From NCBI GenBank assembly GCA_020636405.1, contig JACJXW010000005.1, positions 1-64,000 on the forward strand: 64,000 bases of DNA, written 5' to 3'. Numbering within the stretch: position 1 is the stretch's first letter; each line of letters starts with the position of its first letter. The stretch is from Lewinellaceae bacterium. Its GTDB lineage: Bacteria > Bacteroidota > Bacteroidia > Chitinophagales > Saprospiraceae. Below the pieces are notes generated by a model. That model did not search any database and had not been told where the DNA came from. It worked only from the letters and a program-made list of their open reading frames with translations. This document shows, in pieces, positions 43,266 to 51,242 of the stretch. Both the position numbers and the translations under genes were made by a program.

Positions 43266-43768
43266 CAGCAGGTTGGCCGCACCGAAAATTAAAAGGCAGT
43301 CCAAAATTGCTATGAAATATTTACCAGATAAAAGAATTGGGTAAAAAGCTCTAAAAATGATAAAAGGCTGTCAATACTTTATTGGGCGGCCAGCTATCAG
43401 GGGCGCCCAATAAAGCTCCCATAATTGTGGGGTTAAATTCGATTTTTCGGGGTGATATGAAACGGCTAAAATGCGTGGCGGTAATTTGGTTCATAGATAT
43501 GCCGCTCGGCGCCACGCATCAAACGTCGTCGCCGCTCCTTGTTTTTTTCGTGTCCTCTTCCTGTCCTTCCCAGGCCTGCCCTGTGGAATTGTCAATTTGT
43601 GAATTCCACAGGGCCTGGAAAAATATTGTTGGGGCTTTGCATTGCCAGCTTTGGAAATTGCCGGATGGCGTCAGGATATGCACGGAGAGAGGTGTTCATG
43701 ATTAGTGGAATTTTCACGAATATCCTCCTTTCCGTGCAGTTTGTCATCTGGCCGGGGCGCTTAACTTA
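43266..43768. other. gene-free stretch with two strong hairpins
   Basis: No convincing gene. ATGCGTGGCG pairs with CGCCACGCAT (43471-43519). CCCTGTGGAATT pairs perfectly with AATTCCACAGGG (43579-43613), with outer CCAGG/CCTGG. CTTAACTTAATGG (43760-43772) is the inverse of CCATTAAGTTAAG at 43054. It is probably debris of several insertions. Confidence 0.55.
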
Positions 43769-44232
43769 ATGGGAATGGCCACTGCCAAAGGCAAACTGTC
43801 CCTGTCCCCGGCAAGTTTAAGCCGGTATCGAAGCCTCTACGAGGATCTGGTACAAAAAGGCCTTAAAGCCAACCCGTATAAACCTCCTCCGAAAAAGAAA
43901 AGAGGCCGAAAGAAAAAAACAAAGCCTCGAAACCTCATAGAACGCATCAAAGATTACGCAGACGATATTCTGAGATTCTTCTACGATTTTAAAGTGCCAT
44001 TCGACAAAAACTTTTCCGAGCGAGACATCCGAATGATGAAAGTCAAATAAAAGATCTCGGGTTGTTTCAGAAGTTTTGATGGCGCCAGGTTCTTCGCAAG
44101 AATCCGCAGTTTTATCGTCACGGCGCGTAAACAAAACGTCAATGTTTTCAAAGCATTGGGGAATTTGTTTATGGATAATTCTATCGCTTTTCAATTAAAC
44201 CAGCATGCAGGCGTGCTGAATAATTACATTTA
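43769..44232 (+). pseudogene. IS66 transposase remnant with a nonsense codon
   Basis: Only the C-terminal part of an IS66 transposase remains: SLYEDLVQKGLKANP, KKRGRKKKTKPRNLIERIKD and VPFDKNFSERDIRMMKVK with the catalytic Glu. The frame then hits TAA at 44048-44050, exactly where the family has Gln (MMKVKQKISG). It reads on in the same frame as KISGCFRSFDGARFFARIRS and HAGVLNNYI to a stop near 44232. A single CAA to TAA change explains the stop. The N-terminal two thirds are missing. Confidence 0.88.
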
Positions 44233-44241
44233 ATCTTCTTT

Positions 44242-45120
44242 TTAAAACCCAAACATTCCATTATTATTCGCTAACCCTTCGGTCGGGATAGGTTGAATAA
44301 CATCCCAATGTTCCACGGCTTTACCATTCTCGAAGCGAAACAAATCGTAAAATACATTGGTGGTTCCATTCCATTCCCCTTCGCTTACGGTAAGCACAAA
44401 ATTCCCTTCGCCCAGTACTTTATGGATTTTAGTGTATTTAAACATATTGTTTTCTGAAGTGAGGTATTCCACCGCCTCAATGATTCCTGACAATCCGTCC
44501 TTGATAGCAGGATTATGCTGATGGTACTGTTCGGCACTGATGTAGTCAGTAATTTTATTCGGGTTTTTACCCATCAGAATATCTTCCACTAATGCCTTTG
44601 CCAATGCCTTATTTTCTTCTGTTTTATCCAAGTCAGTTGCCTGAGTAGGGCCATCTGTTTGTGTTCTTCCGTTTGCAGTCTTTTTTACTAAAGCTGTCAT
44701 GGCGTCCCAATGCTCCGCTACTTTTCCATTCTCGTCCAAACGGATGATATCAAACGACACCATCTCATCGGACCCAAAAGGCTTGGCATTTCTCCAGATA
44801 TTATGCATAAAGACATAATTGCCGTTCTCGAACATTCGGATGTTTTCAGCCGTTGTTCCGTTTTCCTGCAAGACAGGCAGCATCTGAAAGAATGGCTCCA
44901 GCCCTGTCGGGATAAAAGGGTTGTGCTGGATGTAATCGGCATTTGCCAATTCACGCATAGTTTCAGGATCATTTTGAAGTACGGCACCTAAAAAAGTGCC
45001 TACGATTTCTTTTTTACTCATTGTTGAAATTTTAGATTGGTGATTACCGCTTGTTTTTCTGACTGAATTACAGGAAGCGATTAAACCTGTAATCAGAAAC
45101 ACTGTAATGACTTGTCTCAT
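44242..45120 (-). CDS. lipoprotein with two SnoaL-like domains
   Basis: This 292-residue protein starts at the ATG at 45120, giving signal MRQVITVFLITGLIASC with a lipobox ending in Cys. Upstream in-frame codons lie in the divergent promoter. Two SnoaL/NTF2-like repeats follow: about 30-150 (YIQHNPFIPTGLEPF, DIIRLDENGKVAEHWDAM) and about 170-285 (YHQHNPAIKDGLSGI, DLFRFENGKAVEHWDVIQPI). Such proteins are polyketide-cyclase-like and often of unknown substrate. It is divergent from an HxlR regulator 115 bp away, which probably controls it. Confidence 0.87.
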   Translation of the reverse strand: MRQVITVFLITGLIASCNSVRKTSGNHQSKISTMSKKEIVGTFLGAVLQNDPETMRELANADYIQHNPFIPTGLEPFFQMLPVLQENGTTAENIRMFENGNYVFMHNIWRNAKPFGSDEMVSFDIIRLDENGKVAEHWDAMTALVKKTANGRTQTDGPTQATDLDKTEENKALAKALVEDILMGKNPNKITDYISAEQYHQHNPAIKDGLSGIIEAVEYLTSENNMFKYTKIHKVLGEGNFVLTVSEGEWNGTTNVFYDLFRFENGKAVEHWDVIQPIPTEGLANNNGMFGF

Positions 45121-45137
45121 ACCTGAAAGTTTTTTAC

Positions 45138-45226
45138 TTTTGTTTCGCAAGCAAAAATACAAAATCACTTGCATTTTGCAAGCAATTATAGTAAAACTTT
45201 CACTTTGCAAGTAAAAATTAACTTGG
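45138..45226. promoter_or_regulatory. putative HxlR operator region
   Basis: Between the divergent SnoaL-like and HxlR genes lies the palindrome CTTGCATTTTGCAAG (45168-45182). Half-sites CGCAAGCAAAAA (about 45147) and TTTGCAAGTAAAAA (about 45204) flank it. HxlR-type regulators bind such inverted repeats between divergent genes, so it is a likely operator for both. Confidence 0.62.
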
Positions 45227-45235
45227 AGTTAACCT

Positions 45236-45676
45236 ATGCGGCCGGAATTCAGATGTGATTGCCCGTTTACTTCAGCCCTTGATGTTTTAGGGGATAAGTG
45301 GATGTTGGTAATCGTAAAACAGATGTTAATAGAGGGGAAGGAAACTTTTAAAGACTTTACGGAGAGCGACGAAGCTATTGCCACCAATATTCTTTCGACT
45401 AAACTCAAGCTGCTGGAAGAATTAGGAGTCATCATGAAAACCAAACGGCCTAACAATAAGAAGACGAACCTTTATCTCTTGACCGACAAGGGATTGGCTT
45501 TAACTCCTTTACTTGTGGAACTTGCGGTTTGGAGTGATAAATATCTCAGAGATATTCATCCGACTATCGTCAATGGAGAAGAAATGGAACTGTTGCGTAG
45601 TGATAAAATGGCTTTTGCCAGTGCAATAGAAAAAAAATATAAAGAAAAACTGGCTACAATACAGTATATGCAATAA
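45236..45676 (+). CDS. HxlR-family transcriptional regulator
   Basis: This 146-residue protein has the HxlR winged-helix core: CDCPFTSALDVLGDKWMLVI with the early Cys typical of redox- or electrophile-sensing members, FKDFTESDEAIATNILSTKL (recognition helix), and NLYLLTDKGLALTPLLVELA. It is divergent from the SnoaL-like lipoprotein gene and probably regulates it through the palindrome between them. Confidence 0.93.
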   Translation: MRPEFRCDCPFTSALDVLGDKWMLVIVKQMLIEGKETFKDFTESDEAIATNILSTKLKLLEELGVIMKTKRPNNKKTNLYLLTDKGLALTPLLVELAVWSDKYLRDIHPTIVNGEEMELLRSDKMAFASAIEKKYKEKLATIQYMQ

Positions 45677-45715
45677 TGCTCCCTAAATGGCCGCACTACA
45701 CATATACTAAACCGT

Positions 45716-46279
45716 CAGACTGTGAAAAAACTTACCCCCTGGCTTCCCGGGCCGGACCAAAAGCCGTAAATTGGAAGAGCAACAACCACAGGTTCGCATG
45801 CCACAGATCGAAGGAAGCAGCCGCCATCAAATACAGATTTTTGCATTGGAACAGGCCATCGCCGCGGACAACCCGGTACGGGTGATCGATGCGTTTGTAT
45901 CCACTTTATCCTTGGAAGGATTGGGCTTTCTCATCAAAGGAGAGGGCGATGAAGGGCGCCCGGCGTATGCGGCGGAGATGTTGCTGCGGCTTTACCTGTA
46001 CGGCTACCTGAACCGGATGCGTTCCTCGCGGCAGTTGGAGAAGGCCTGCCGCCGGAATATAGAATTATGGTGGCTGCTGAATTACAGAGGGTAAAGAGAA
46101 GGTGTCCGGGGAGTTCGCGCTGACCTTCACGAGCTACAACCTTAGGAGAGTTCTAACGATTATTGGCGTAAGGGCCTTGTTGGAGAGGCTGGAAAGGCTG
46201 GCCCTACAGCACTCCAGGGTGCAGCAGGGCCGCGTGAAGGGAATTTTGTAAATTGGGCGGTGGGTTTTTTCACAGTCTG
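45716..46279 (+). mobile_element. non-autonomous IS1182-like element, copy 3
   Basis: 564 bp with terminal inverted repeats CAGACTGTGAAAAAAC (45716-45731) and GTTTTTTCACAGTCTG (46264-46279), perfect. CCGT stands on both sides (target duplication). More deleted than copies 1 and 2. The right flank is again an attC R'-type core: CCGTTGGGC. Confidence 0.87.
45798..46250 (+). pseudogene. further deleted IS1182-type transposase (copy 3)
   Basis: The N-terminal part (QIQIFALEQAIAADNPVRVI...NIELWWLLN, to about 46083) is kept. It joins GKEKVSGEFALTFTSYNLRR in another frame by a larger deletion than in copies 1 and 2, and the last part is trimmed too. Confidence 0.85.
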
Positions 46280-46281
46280 CC

Positions 46282-46291
46282 GTTGGGCGCA
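46282..46291 (+). other. cassette start core (cassette B)
   Basis: GTTGGGCGCA fits GTTRRRY and is the exact reverse complement of TGCGCCCAAC at 46925-46934. The gene starts 15 bp later. Confidence 0.75.
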
Positions 46292-46305
46292 AATAAAAAT
46301 ATAGA

Positions 46306-46911
46306 ATGAACTGGGAAGATTTACCAATTAATGATATAAGAAGAATATTAAGGATTGAAAGTGATCCTCAAAAAGCATTTCAGCAAATCGTTGAATCAGG
46401 AGAACAAAAACTACCATCAAATATATGGAGTGAGTTTAAAAAAATGAATATTGGTCGAGATATTCAGGAAGCTAAAAACTGGTTAACAAAGAATATTAAA
46501 GAATTTCCAAATTTTAGTGGAATTTATCTAGGTTTAGATACTCTAAACATGGATGAAGGAACTGGAGTAAACATTGAAATTGGTTTATCGAGTGATTGCA
46601 ACCCTGACATTTTTACAGATGAATGGGCTTTTGAATGCGATTTTTATGGAGAAGGGCATTTGATAAAAGGCCTTTATGAAGTTGCAGACTGTTTTGAAAA
46701 TGAGGGAAAGTGGACAGATGATGAAAGAGCATTTAGCGAGTATCTTATCTTTTTAGGATACAGTGGTATAATATTAAGAGAAGCACTACGTAATTTAACA
46801 ACAGAAAATGATTTTCTCTCTATTTGGGGATTTCATGATGGAGATATGTTTTTCTTAGTTCAGAAGAAAGGGGAATTGGAATCTGTAGTTACAGAAATAG
46901 AATTATCATAA
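46306..46911 (+). CDS. unknown 201-residue protein (cassette B)
   Basis: I do not recognise this acidic, soluble protein. It has no signal or membrane segment. Visible traits: a helical N-terminus (DPQKAFQQIVESGEQKLPSN), strands around GIYLGLDTLNMDEGTGVNIE (about 75-94), and SIWGFHDGDMFFLVQKKGEL near the C-terminus. The overall look is that of immunity proteins, without a family match. AT-rich; fills one cassette with 13 bp from stop to end core. Confidence 0.7.
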   Translation: MNWEDLPINDIRRILRIESDPQKAFQQIVESGEQKLPSNIWSEFKKMNIGRDIQEAKNWLTKNIKEFPNFSGIYLGLDTLNMDEGTGVNIEIGLSSDCNPDIFTDEWAFECDFYGEGHLIKGLYEVADCFENEGKWTDDERAFSEYLIFLGYSGIILREALRNLTTENDFLSIWGFHDGDMFFLVQKKGELESVVTEIELS

Positions 46912-46924
46912 AAATAATAAAACC

Positions 46925-46934
46925 TGCGCCCAAC
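46925..46934 (+). other. cassette end core (cassette B)
   Basis: TGCGCCCAAC fits RYYYAAC (GCCCAAC) and is followed by ACAGCGTCAACCCCATTAAG, close to the DNA after the cassette A core. The attC would run to the next core at 47127 (about 190 bp), which is long, so it may contain an insertion. The gene-free 46935-47156 has a GGCAGC...GCTGCC hairpin and nothing else clear. Confidence 0.7.
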
Positions 46935-47126
46935 ACAGCGTCAACCCCATTAAGTTAAGCCCCAAAACCGAAACCAAAGGGTGAAAACCGGCAGCTCCGC
47001 TGCCATTACGCCGGAGCAAGGCAAAGATAATAAAGTGGGGCAAAGGCGCCCCCTTCCCACCGGCTTGGCCGATGGCCCCGAATTTTGACAGGAGAGCGTG
47101 TGGCCCTGTCGCCGTTTGTGCCGGAC

Positions 47127-47136
47127 GTTGTAGCAC
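47127..47136 (+). other. cassette start core (cassette C)
   Basis: GTTGTAGCAC, preceded by CCGGAC, is the exact reverse complement of GTGCTACAAC at 47724-47733. TTGTAG departs from strict TTRRRY, but the pairing is perfect. Confidence 0.68.
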
Positions 47137-47156
47137 ATTTAAGAAAAATAAAATCA

Positions 47157-47774
47157 ATGGCAGATAAGAACGTTAAAAAAGCGAATAAAATACTCTTTAT
47201 AGTTGGACTTGTTTTTATTTTGATTGGGCAGTTGATATTAGCCAAAGGAAATGATTTTGTGTATAACCAAGAACCTATTGATTTCGCCCATTGGTTTTTA
47301 TTAGTCGGAGTGACTTTACTGATTCCGCAAACCGTGACATTCCCTAAAAAAATATATAGTTTGATAGGAATTCCTTTGACCTTAATTGGAATTGTTTGTA
47401 TTATCGGAATGTGCGTATTGGACTTCATTTGGTGGAGCTTTCCGAATCAGGAAATGCGAAATGAATTCACTTATCATATTTCTCACGTTCCTTCTATCTG
47501 GAAACCTTTTATGGCCATTGGGCCGAGTTCAAAAGTTTTCAACTTAGGATTACTGCTTTTAAGCTTGAATTATACAAAAACAGGCAAAATAGGAATAGTC
47601 TTGGTTTTAATAGCTAATCTTATATTATGGCATATAATCCCATTGCCTTTTAGATTGGTATTAGGATATGCAATAACTTTAATTGGCTTCAGCATAATTT
47701 TACTTAGAGAAAACAATGAAAACGTGCTACAACAAAGTGTCCTCTTCCCCAATAGCGCAACCATCAGAAAGTAG
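47157..47774 (+). CDS. multi-pass membrane protein, unknown role (cassette C)
   Basis: This 205-residue protein starts at the ATG at 47157. The frame is open from 47085, but that lies before the cassette core. It has a basic start (MADKNVKKANK), then about five membrane segments (ILFIVGLVFILIGQLILAKG; FAHWFLLVGVTLLIPQTVTF; LIGIPLTLIGIVCIIGMCVL; KIGIVLVLIANLILWHII; LVLGYAITLIGFSIILLREN). The last 14 codons read through the end core GTGCTACAAC, so the C-terminus is encoded by the recombination site. AT-rich. Family unknown. Confidence 0.75.
   Translation: MADKNVKKANKILFIVGLVFILIGQLILAKGNDFVYNQEPIDFAHWFLLVGVTLLIPQTVTFPKKIYSLIGIPLTLIGIVCIIGMCVLDFIWWSFPNQEMRNEFTYHISHVPSIWKPFMAIGPSSKVFNLGLLLLSLNYTKTGKIGIVLVLIANLILWHIIPLPFRLVLGYAITLIGFSIILLRENNENVLQQSVLFPNSATIRK
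47724..47733 (+). other. cassette end core (cassette C), end of the array
   Basis: GTGCTACAAC is followed by AAAGTGTCCTCTTCCCC, without the ACRGC seen after other end cores and without a clear palindrome. This is the last cassette signal before backbone begins at about 47780. Confidence 0.55.
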
Positions 47775-47853
47775 AAAAGTAGATAAAAATGGTACACTGT
47801 GGGCCAGGAGGGCAGCGTAAAGATGGGGGCTTGTCGAGTTTATTTTTTAACCC

Positions 47854-50553
47854 CTACTGAGTACTGAGTTTGTATATTCTCCCCTCCATTGTTTGGAACT
47901 CAATCGACCCATCCTCATGGGCCTTCGCAGGAATTCTTTTTCCATCCATCGTTACCGTGCATTTTTTCCCGGGATTGACCCGGCACACTTTTCCGGACTT
48001 GGATAATATTTCCACCTCGGTAATGGCCCGGTTTTCCCACTGTATGTCCAACTCAAAACCACCCCGGACACAGACGCCATCAAAACGGCCTTCCGCCCAT
48101 TCCTCCGGCAAGGCAGGCAGCAGATCAATCACCCCTTCATGCGATTGCACGATCATTTCCGTAATCCCCGCTGCAACGCCCATCGTCCCATCCACCTGCA
48201 ACGGGGTTCCGCATTTGGCGAACAACTGCGGGTAGCATTGCTCCCGGATATAACCTTTAAAGACCTTGTTGGCCCGGTTCCCATCGTACAACCTTGCCCA
48301 CAATGCCATTTTCCAGCCCATGGAGAAGCCTTTGCCGCCGTCGCCGCGCTGATCCAAAACGGCTTTACAGGCGTCAACGTACTGAGGTGTTCGCTTGGCG
48401 GATATCACATTCCCCGGGTACAGGCCATACAAGTGCGAAAAATGCCGGTGCTTGTCCTCCAGTTGGCCATAGTCTTCGGCCCATTCCTGCAAGGTCCCGT
48501 CTTTCCCGATCTTGGGTGGGGCAAGGCGTTTCCGGGCCTCTTCGGCCTTATCCAGCATTTCCTGGTCCAACCCCAGTATCTTTTCCGTTTCGGTATAATT
48601 CCGGAAAAGGTCGGCCAGGATCTGAATGTCGATGGAGGAACCGTAACAGATGGTCGTGAAATAATAGAAACCGGCCACTTCATCGAAGAAGTATTCGTAT
48701 CCCGGCCCTTCAGGCGGGTTTTCCGGCGAAGTCGACGGGTTGGTCACCAGCCATTTTCCCTGAGGATCTTCCACCAGGAAATCCAGAAAGAATTGTACGG
48801 CGCCTTTCATTACCGGATAGAGTTCCTTCAGGTATTCTTCCTCCTGGGTGTAGAGGTAATGATCGTATAACTGGTTGGTGAGCCAGGCGCCGCCAACGGT
48901 AAACGTTCCCCAGCAGGGCCCATCCATGGGGGCGGCCACTCTCCACAGGTCCGTGTTCTGGTGAAACACCCAACCCCTGGCGCCATAGTGCTCCCTGGCC
49001 ACCTGTGCGCCCTGATCCGTCAATTCCTTCACCATGGTGAAAAGCGGCTCCATGCATTCGGATAGATTGCCCGATGATGCCGGCCAGTAATTCATTTCCG
49101 TATTGATGTTCGTGGTATATTTTGAATCCCAGGCCGGGTTCATGTCGTTGTTCCATATTCCCTGCAGGTTGGCGGGTTGGGTGCCGGGCCGGGAGGAGGC
49201 GATCAGGATATAACGGGCGAAATTATAGCAAAGGGCGGCCAGATTGGGGTCGGGGTTGTCAGCAATAGCGGCCATTCGCTGATCGGTCGGAAGAAAGGAG
49301 TTCGCCGTTTTCAGCAGCTCCAGGGATGCCCTTTGGAAGTACGCCTGGTGATCTTCCACGGCGGCAGCCAGTAATTCGTCATATTGTTTGCCTTCCATCT
49401 GTTCCAGGTACTTCGCCACGCGTTCTTCCTGGCTGGCGCTGACATCTTTGTAATTGACAAAATTGGTTGCCGCAACAATATATAAAGTCACCGCGTCCGC
49501 CTTTTCAATGATCAAATGATCATCCGCCACCTGTATTTTTCCGCCTTCGGGGACGGCTTTCAGTCGTACCTTATATCTGACCTTTCCTTCAATACCCAGG
49601 TAATCGGCCGATTTGCCGTTGACCATCAGTCCATCCTGGCCCACGCCGTCCATGCTGAAGTAATCGGTCGCATAGTTGGAATGGGCCTGATTTCTGCACC
49701 CCCGGAGTTGTGCTTTGAAAGATATGCTGCCCGGTTGGCTGGCCGTTAAGCGAACCATGATGGCCTGGCCGGGTGCGGAAGCAACGGCCTCCCTCCGATA
49801 GGTTACGCCATCAACCGTATATTCCACACCACTAATGCCGGTGTTCAGGTCCAGCCAGCGTTTATAGGCCGACACCTCATCCTGGTTCTCGAAAAAGAGA
49901 TGGAGGTTGGCCAGCGACTGGTACTTTTGCTGTTCTACCGGATAGCCCATCAGTTTGCGGCCGAACAGTTTATGGGCCTTGATGGGTTGCCCTTCAAAAA
50001 TGTACTTTTGGATCTGCGGCAAAGCTTCCGCGCCTCCTTCCACCACGGTGGAGTAGGGGCCGCCCGACCAGTACGTTTCCTCATTCAGCTGGATCCGTTC
50101 TTCTCCATATTTGCCAAATACCATGGCCCCCAGCCTGCCGTTGCCGACCGGTAAGGCTTCCTCCCATTTACCGGCAGGAGCCTCATACCACAGCAGGGTA
50201 GCCGGGTCAAAGTCCTTCTGGGGCTTAGGGCGGTCCGGAGTTGAAGGCGGAAACCGGCCTCCGTCCGACATAGTCGGCTTCGGCTGGCGGAGTCGGAAGG
50301 CGGAAGGCGGAATTTTCCAGGTTGGGTGCTGCCAGGATAGGACTGTAGATGCTTCCACCACAGAAAATGAAACTTCCTTAAAAAAGGGAAATGGGAAATC
50401 GGAACCCGGATAATCTGCCATAGAATGCTCGTTTTCCGACTTCCGACTTCCCATTTCCGACTTCCGACTTCCCAAATCGGCTGTTTGAGTTTTCATGGAC
50501 CCAATCAGGAATACAAAGAAGAGACAGATCTGGATCGGCTTAAACCCCTTCAT
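47854..50553 (-). CDS. GH95 alpha-L-fucosidase-like protein with inserted repeat DNA
   Basis: This 899-residue GH95 protein has WYEAPAGKWEEALPVGNGRL and GAMVFGKYGEERIQLNEETY at the start of the catalytic part, NLQGIWNNDMNPAWDSKYTT, EMNYWPASSGNLSE, and the C-terminal GWKMALWARLYDGNRANKVF. It should hydrolyse terminal alpha-L-fucose (or galactose) from glycans outside the cytosol. I start it at the ATG at 50553 (MKGFKPIQICLFFVFLIGSM, a signal peptide); an ATG at 50625 is also possible. Residues about 24-115 between signal and GH95 domain are odd: GSRKSEMGSRKSE and more come from G/A/T-rich repeat DNA (50270-50480) that also occurs as intergenic repeats in this group. It appears to be an in-frame insertion. 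Confidence 0.9.
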   Translation of the reverse strand: MKGFKPIQICLFFVFLIGSMKTQTADLGSRKSEMGSRKSENEHSMADYPGSDFPFPFFKEVSFSVVEASTVLSWQHPTWKIPPSAFRLRQPKPTMSDGGRFPPSTPDRPKPQKDFDPATLLWYEAPAGKWEEALPVGNGRLGAMVFGKYGEERIQLNEETYWSGGPYSTVVEGGAEALPQIQKYIFEGQPIKAHKLFGRKLMGYPVEQQKYQSLANLHLFFENQDEVSAYKRWLDLNTGISGVEYTVDGVTYRREAVASAPGQAIMVRLTASQPGSISFKAQLRGCRNQAHSNYATDYFSMDGVGQDGLMVNGKSADYLGIEGKVRYKVRLKAVPEGGKIQVADDHLIIEKADAVTLYIVAATNFVNYKDVSASQEERVAKYLEQMEGKQYDELLAAAVEDHQAYFQRASLELLKTANSFLPTDQRMAAIADNPDPNLAALCYNFARYILIASSRPGTQPANLQGIWNNDMNPAWDSKYTTNINTEMNYWPASSGNLSECMEPLFTMVKELTDQGAQVAREHYGARGWVFHQNTDLWRVAAPMDGPCWGTFTVGGAWLTNQLYDHYLYTQEEEYLKELYPVMKGAVQFFLDFLVEDPQGKWLVTNPSTSPENPPEGPGYEYFFDEVAGFYYFTTICYGSSIDIQILADLFRNYTETEKILGLDQEMLDKAEEARKRLAPPKIGKDGTLQEWAEDYGQLEDKHRHFSHLYGLYPGNVISAKRTPQYVDACKAVLDQRGDGGKGFSMGWKMALWARLYDGNRANKVFKGYIREQCYPQLFAKCGTPLQVDGTMGVAAGITEMIVQSHEGVIDLLPALPEEWAEGRFDGVCVRGGFELDIQWENRAITEVEILSKSGKVCRVNPGKKCTVTMDGKRIPAKAHEDGSIEFQTMEGRIYKLSTQ

Positions 50554-50632
50554 ACCTTGCCATTTTATGTTTTTCAATCCCTTGTAATGGTCCGGTAATA
50601 TCGGTTTAAACCTCCAGCAATTCATTGTTTTT

Positions 50633-51075
50633 TTAGTTTTCGGTCTTGATCCGTCCCTGTTCTTCCTCGAGCCCGGTCTTGCGGTTGCGGGCGCTTTTGA
50701 CCTGAGTGTTGCCGATGAGGTAGGTGAAGTTGAGGCTGACGCGCCGGCTGTCCCAACCGCCATGCATCTCGGCGTACATGGCCTCGCCGGCCGAATAGCC
50801 CAGGTTGAGGTTGGCGCCCAGCAGCGGGCCCTTCTTCAGTTTGATGTTGATGTTGCCGGCGTTGCCTTCCGCATCTTATTTTGAGGAGGGTTTGGCGATG
50901 ATCCCGATGGCGTCGATCTCGGTGCTTTGGAGATTTTTCAGATAGGCCGCCAGTCCATCGCCGTACAACGGGGAGGGTTTACCGTCGGCTCTCGCCGGTG
51001 GGCTCCACCTTCACCATGCTGGATTTTGCAGCGGTATTGAGCACGACATTGGCCAAATTTAGATCCTGGGACGGA
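50633..51075 (-). pseudogene. decayed TonB-dependent outer-membrane receptor
   Basis: Two pieces of a TonB-dependent receptor of the Outer_membrane_beta-barrel group are joined. The plug part reads (with frameshifts) PSPLYGDGLAAYLKNLQSTE, IDAIGIIAKPSSK and EGNAGNINIKLKKGPLLGAN. The barrel end reads RVSLNFTYLIGNTQVKSARN and RKTGLEEEQGRIKTEN before a stop. Most of the barrel is missing and a stop breaks the plug. It lies directly upstream of the GH95 gene, same strand, and may once have been its uptake partner. Confidence 0.82.
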
Positions 51076-51242
51076 GATAATACCTGGTAAGGTTACACCG
51101 TCGCTTGTGTCTTCAAAGAATAAAAGGCGAAGGTGGGTATATCGACGATCACTGGACTTTGGACGTGTCCGCCTTCCGATTGCCGCCAATTCCTGGTTTG
51201 GCCTGAATTAGCTATCTTGTTAGGGTCAAAATCAGGGAAGCT

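Noticed and set aside
43382..43705. 107-codon gene
   Set aside because: The frame crosses two strong hairpins and has no family features; it is more likely insertion debris.
47085..47156. Upstream start for the cassette C membrane protein
   Set aside because: These codons lie before the cassette core GTTGTAGCAC and would belong to the previous recombination site; the ATG at 47157 follows the core.
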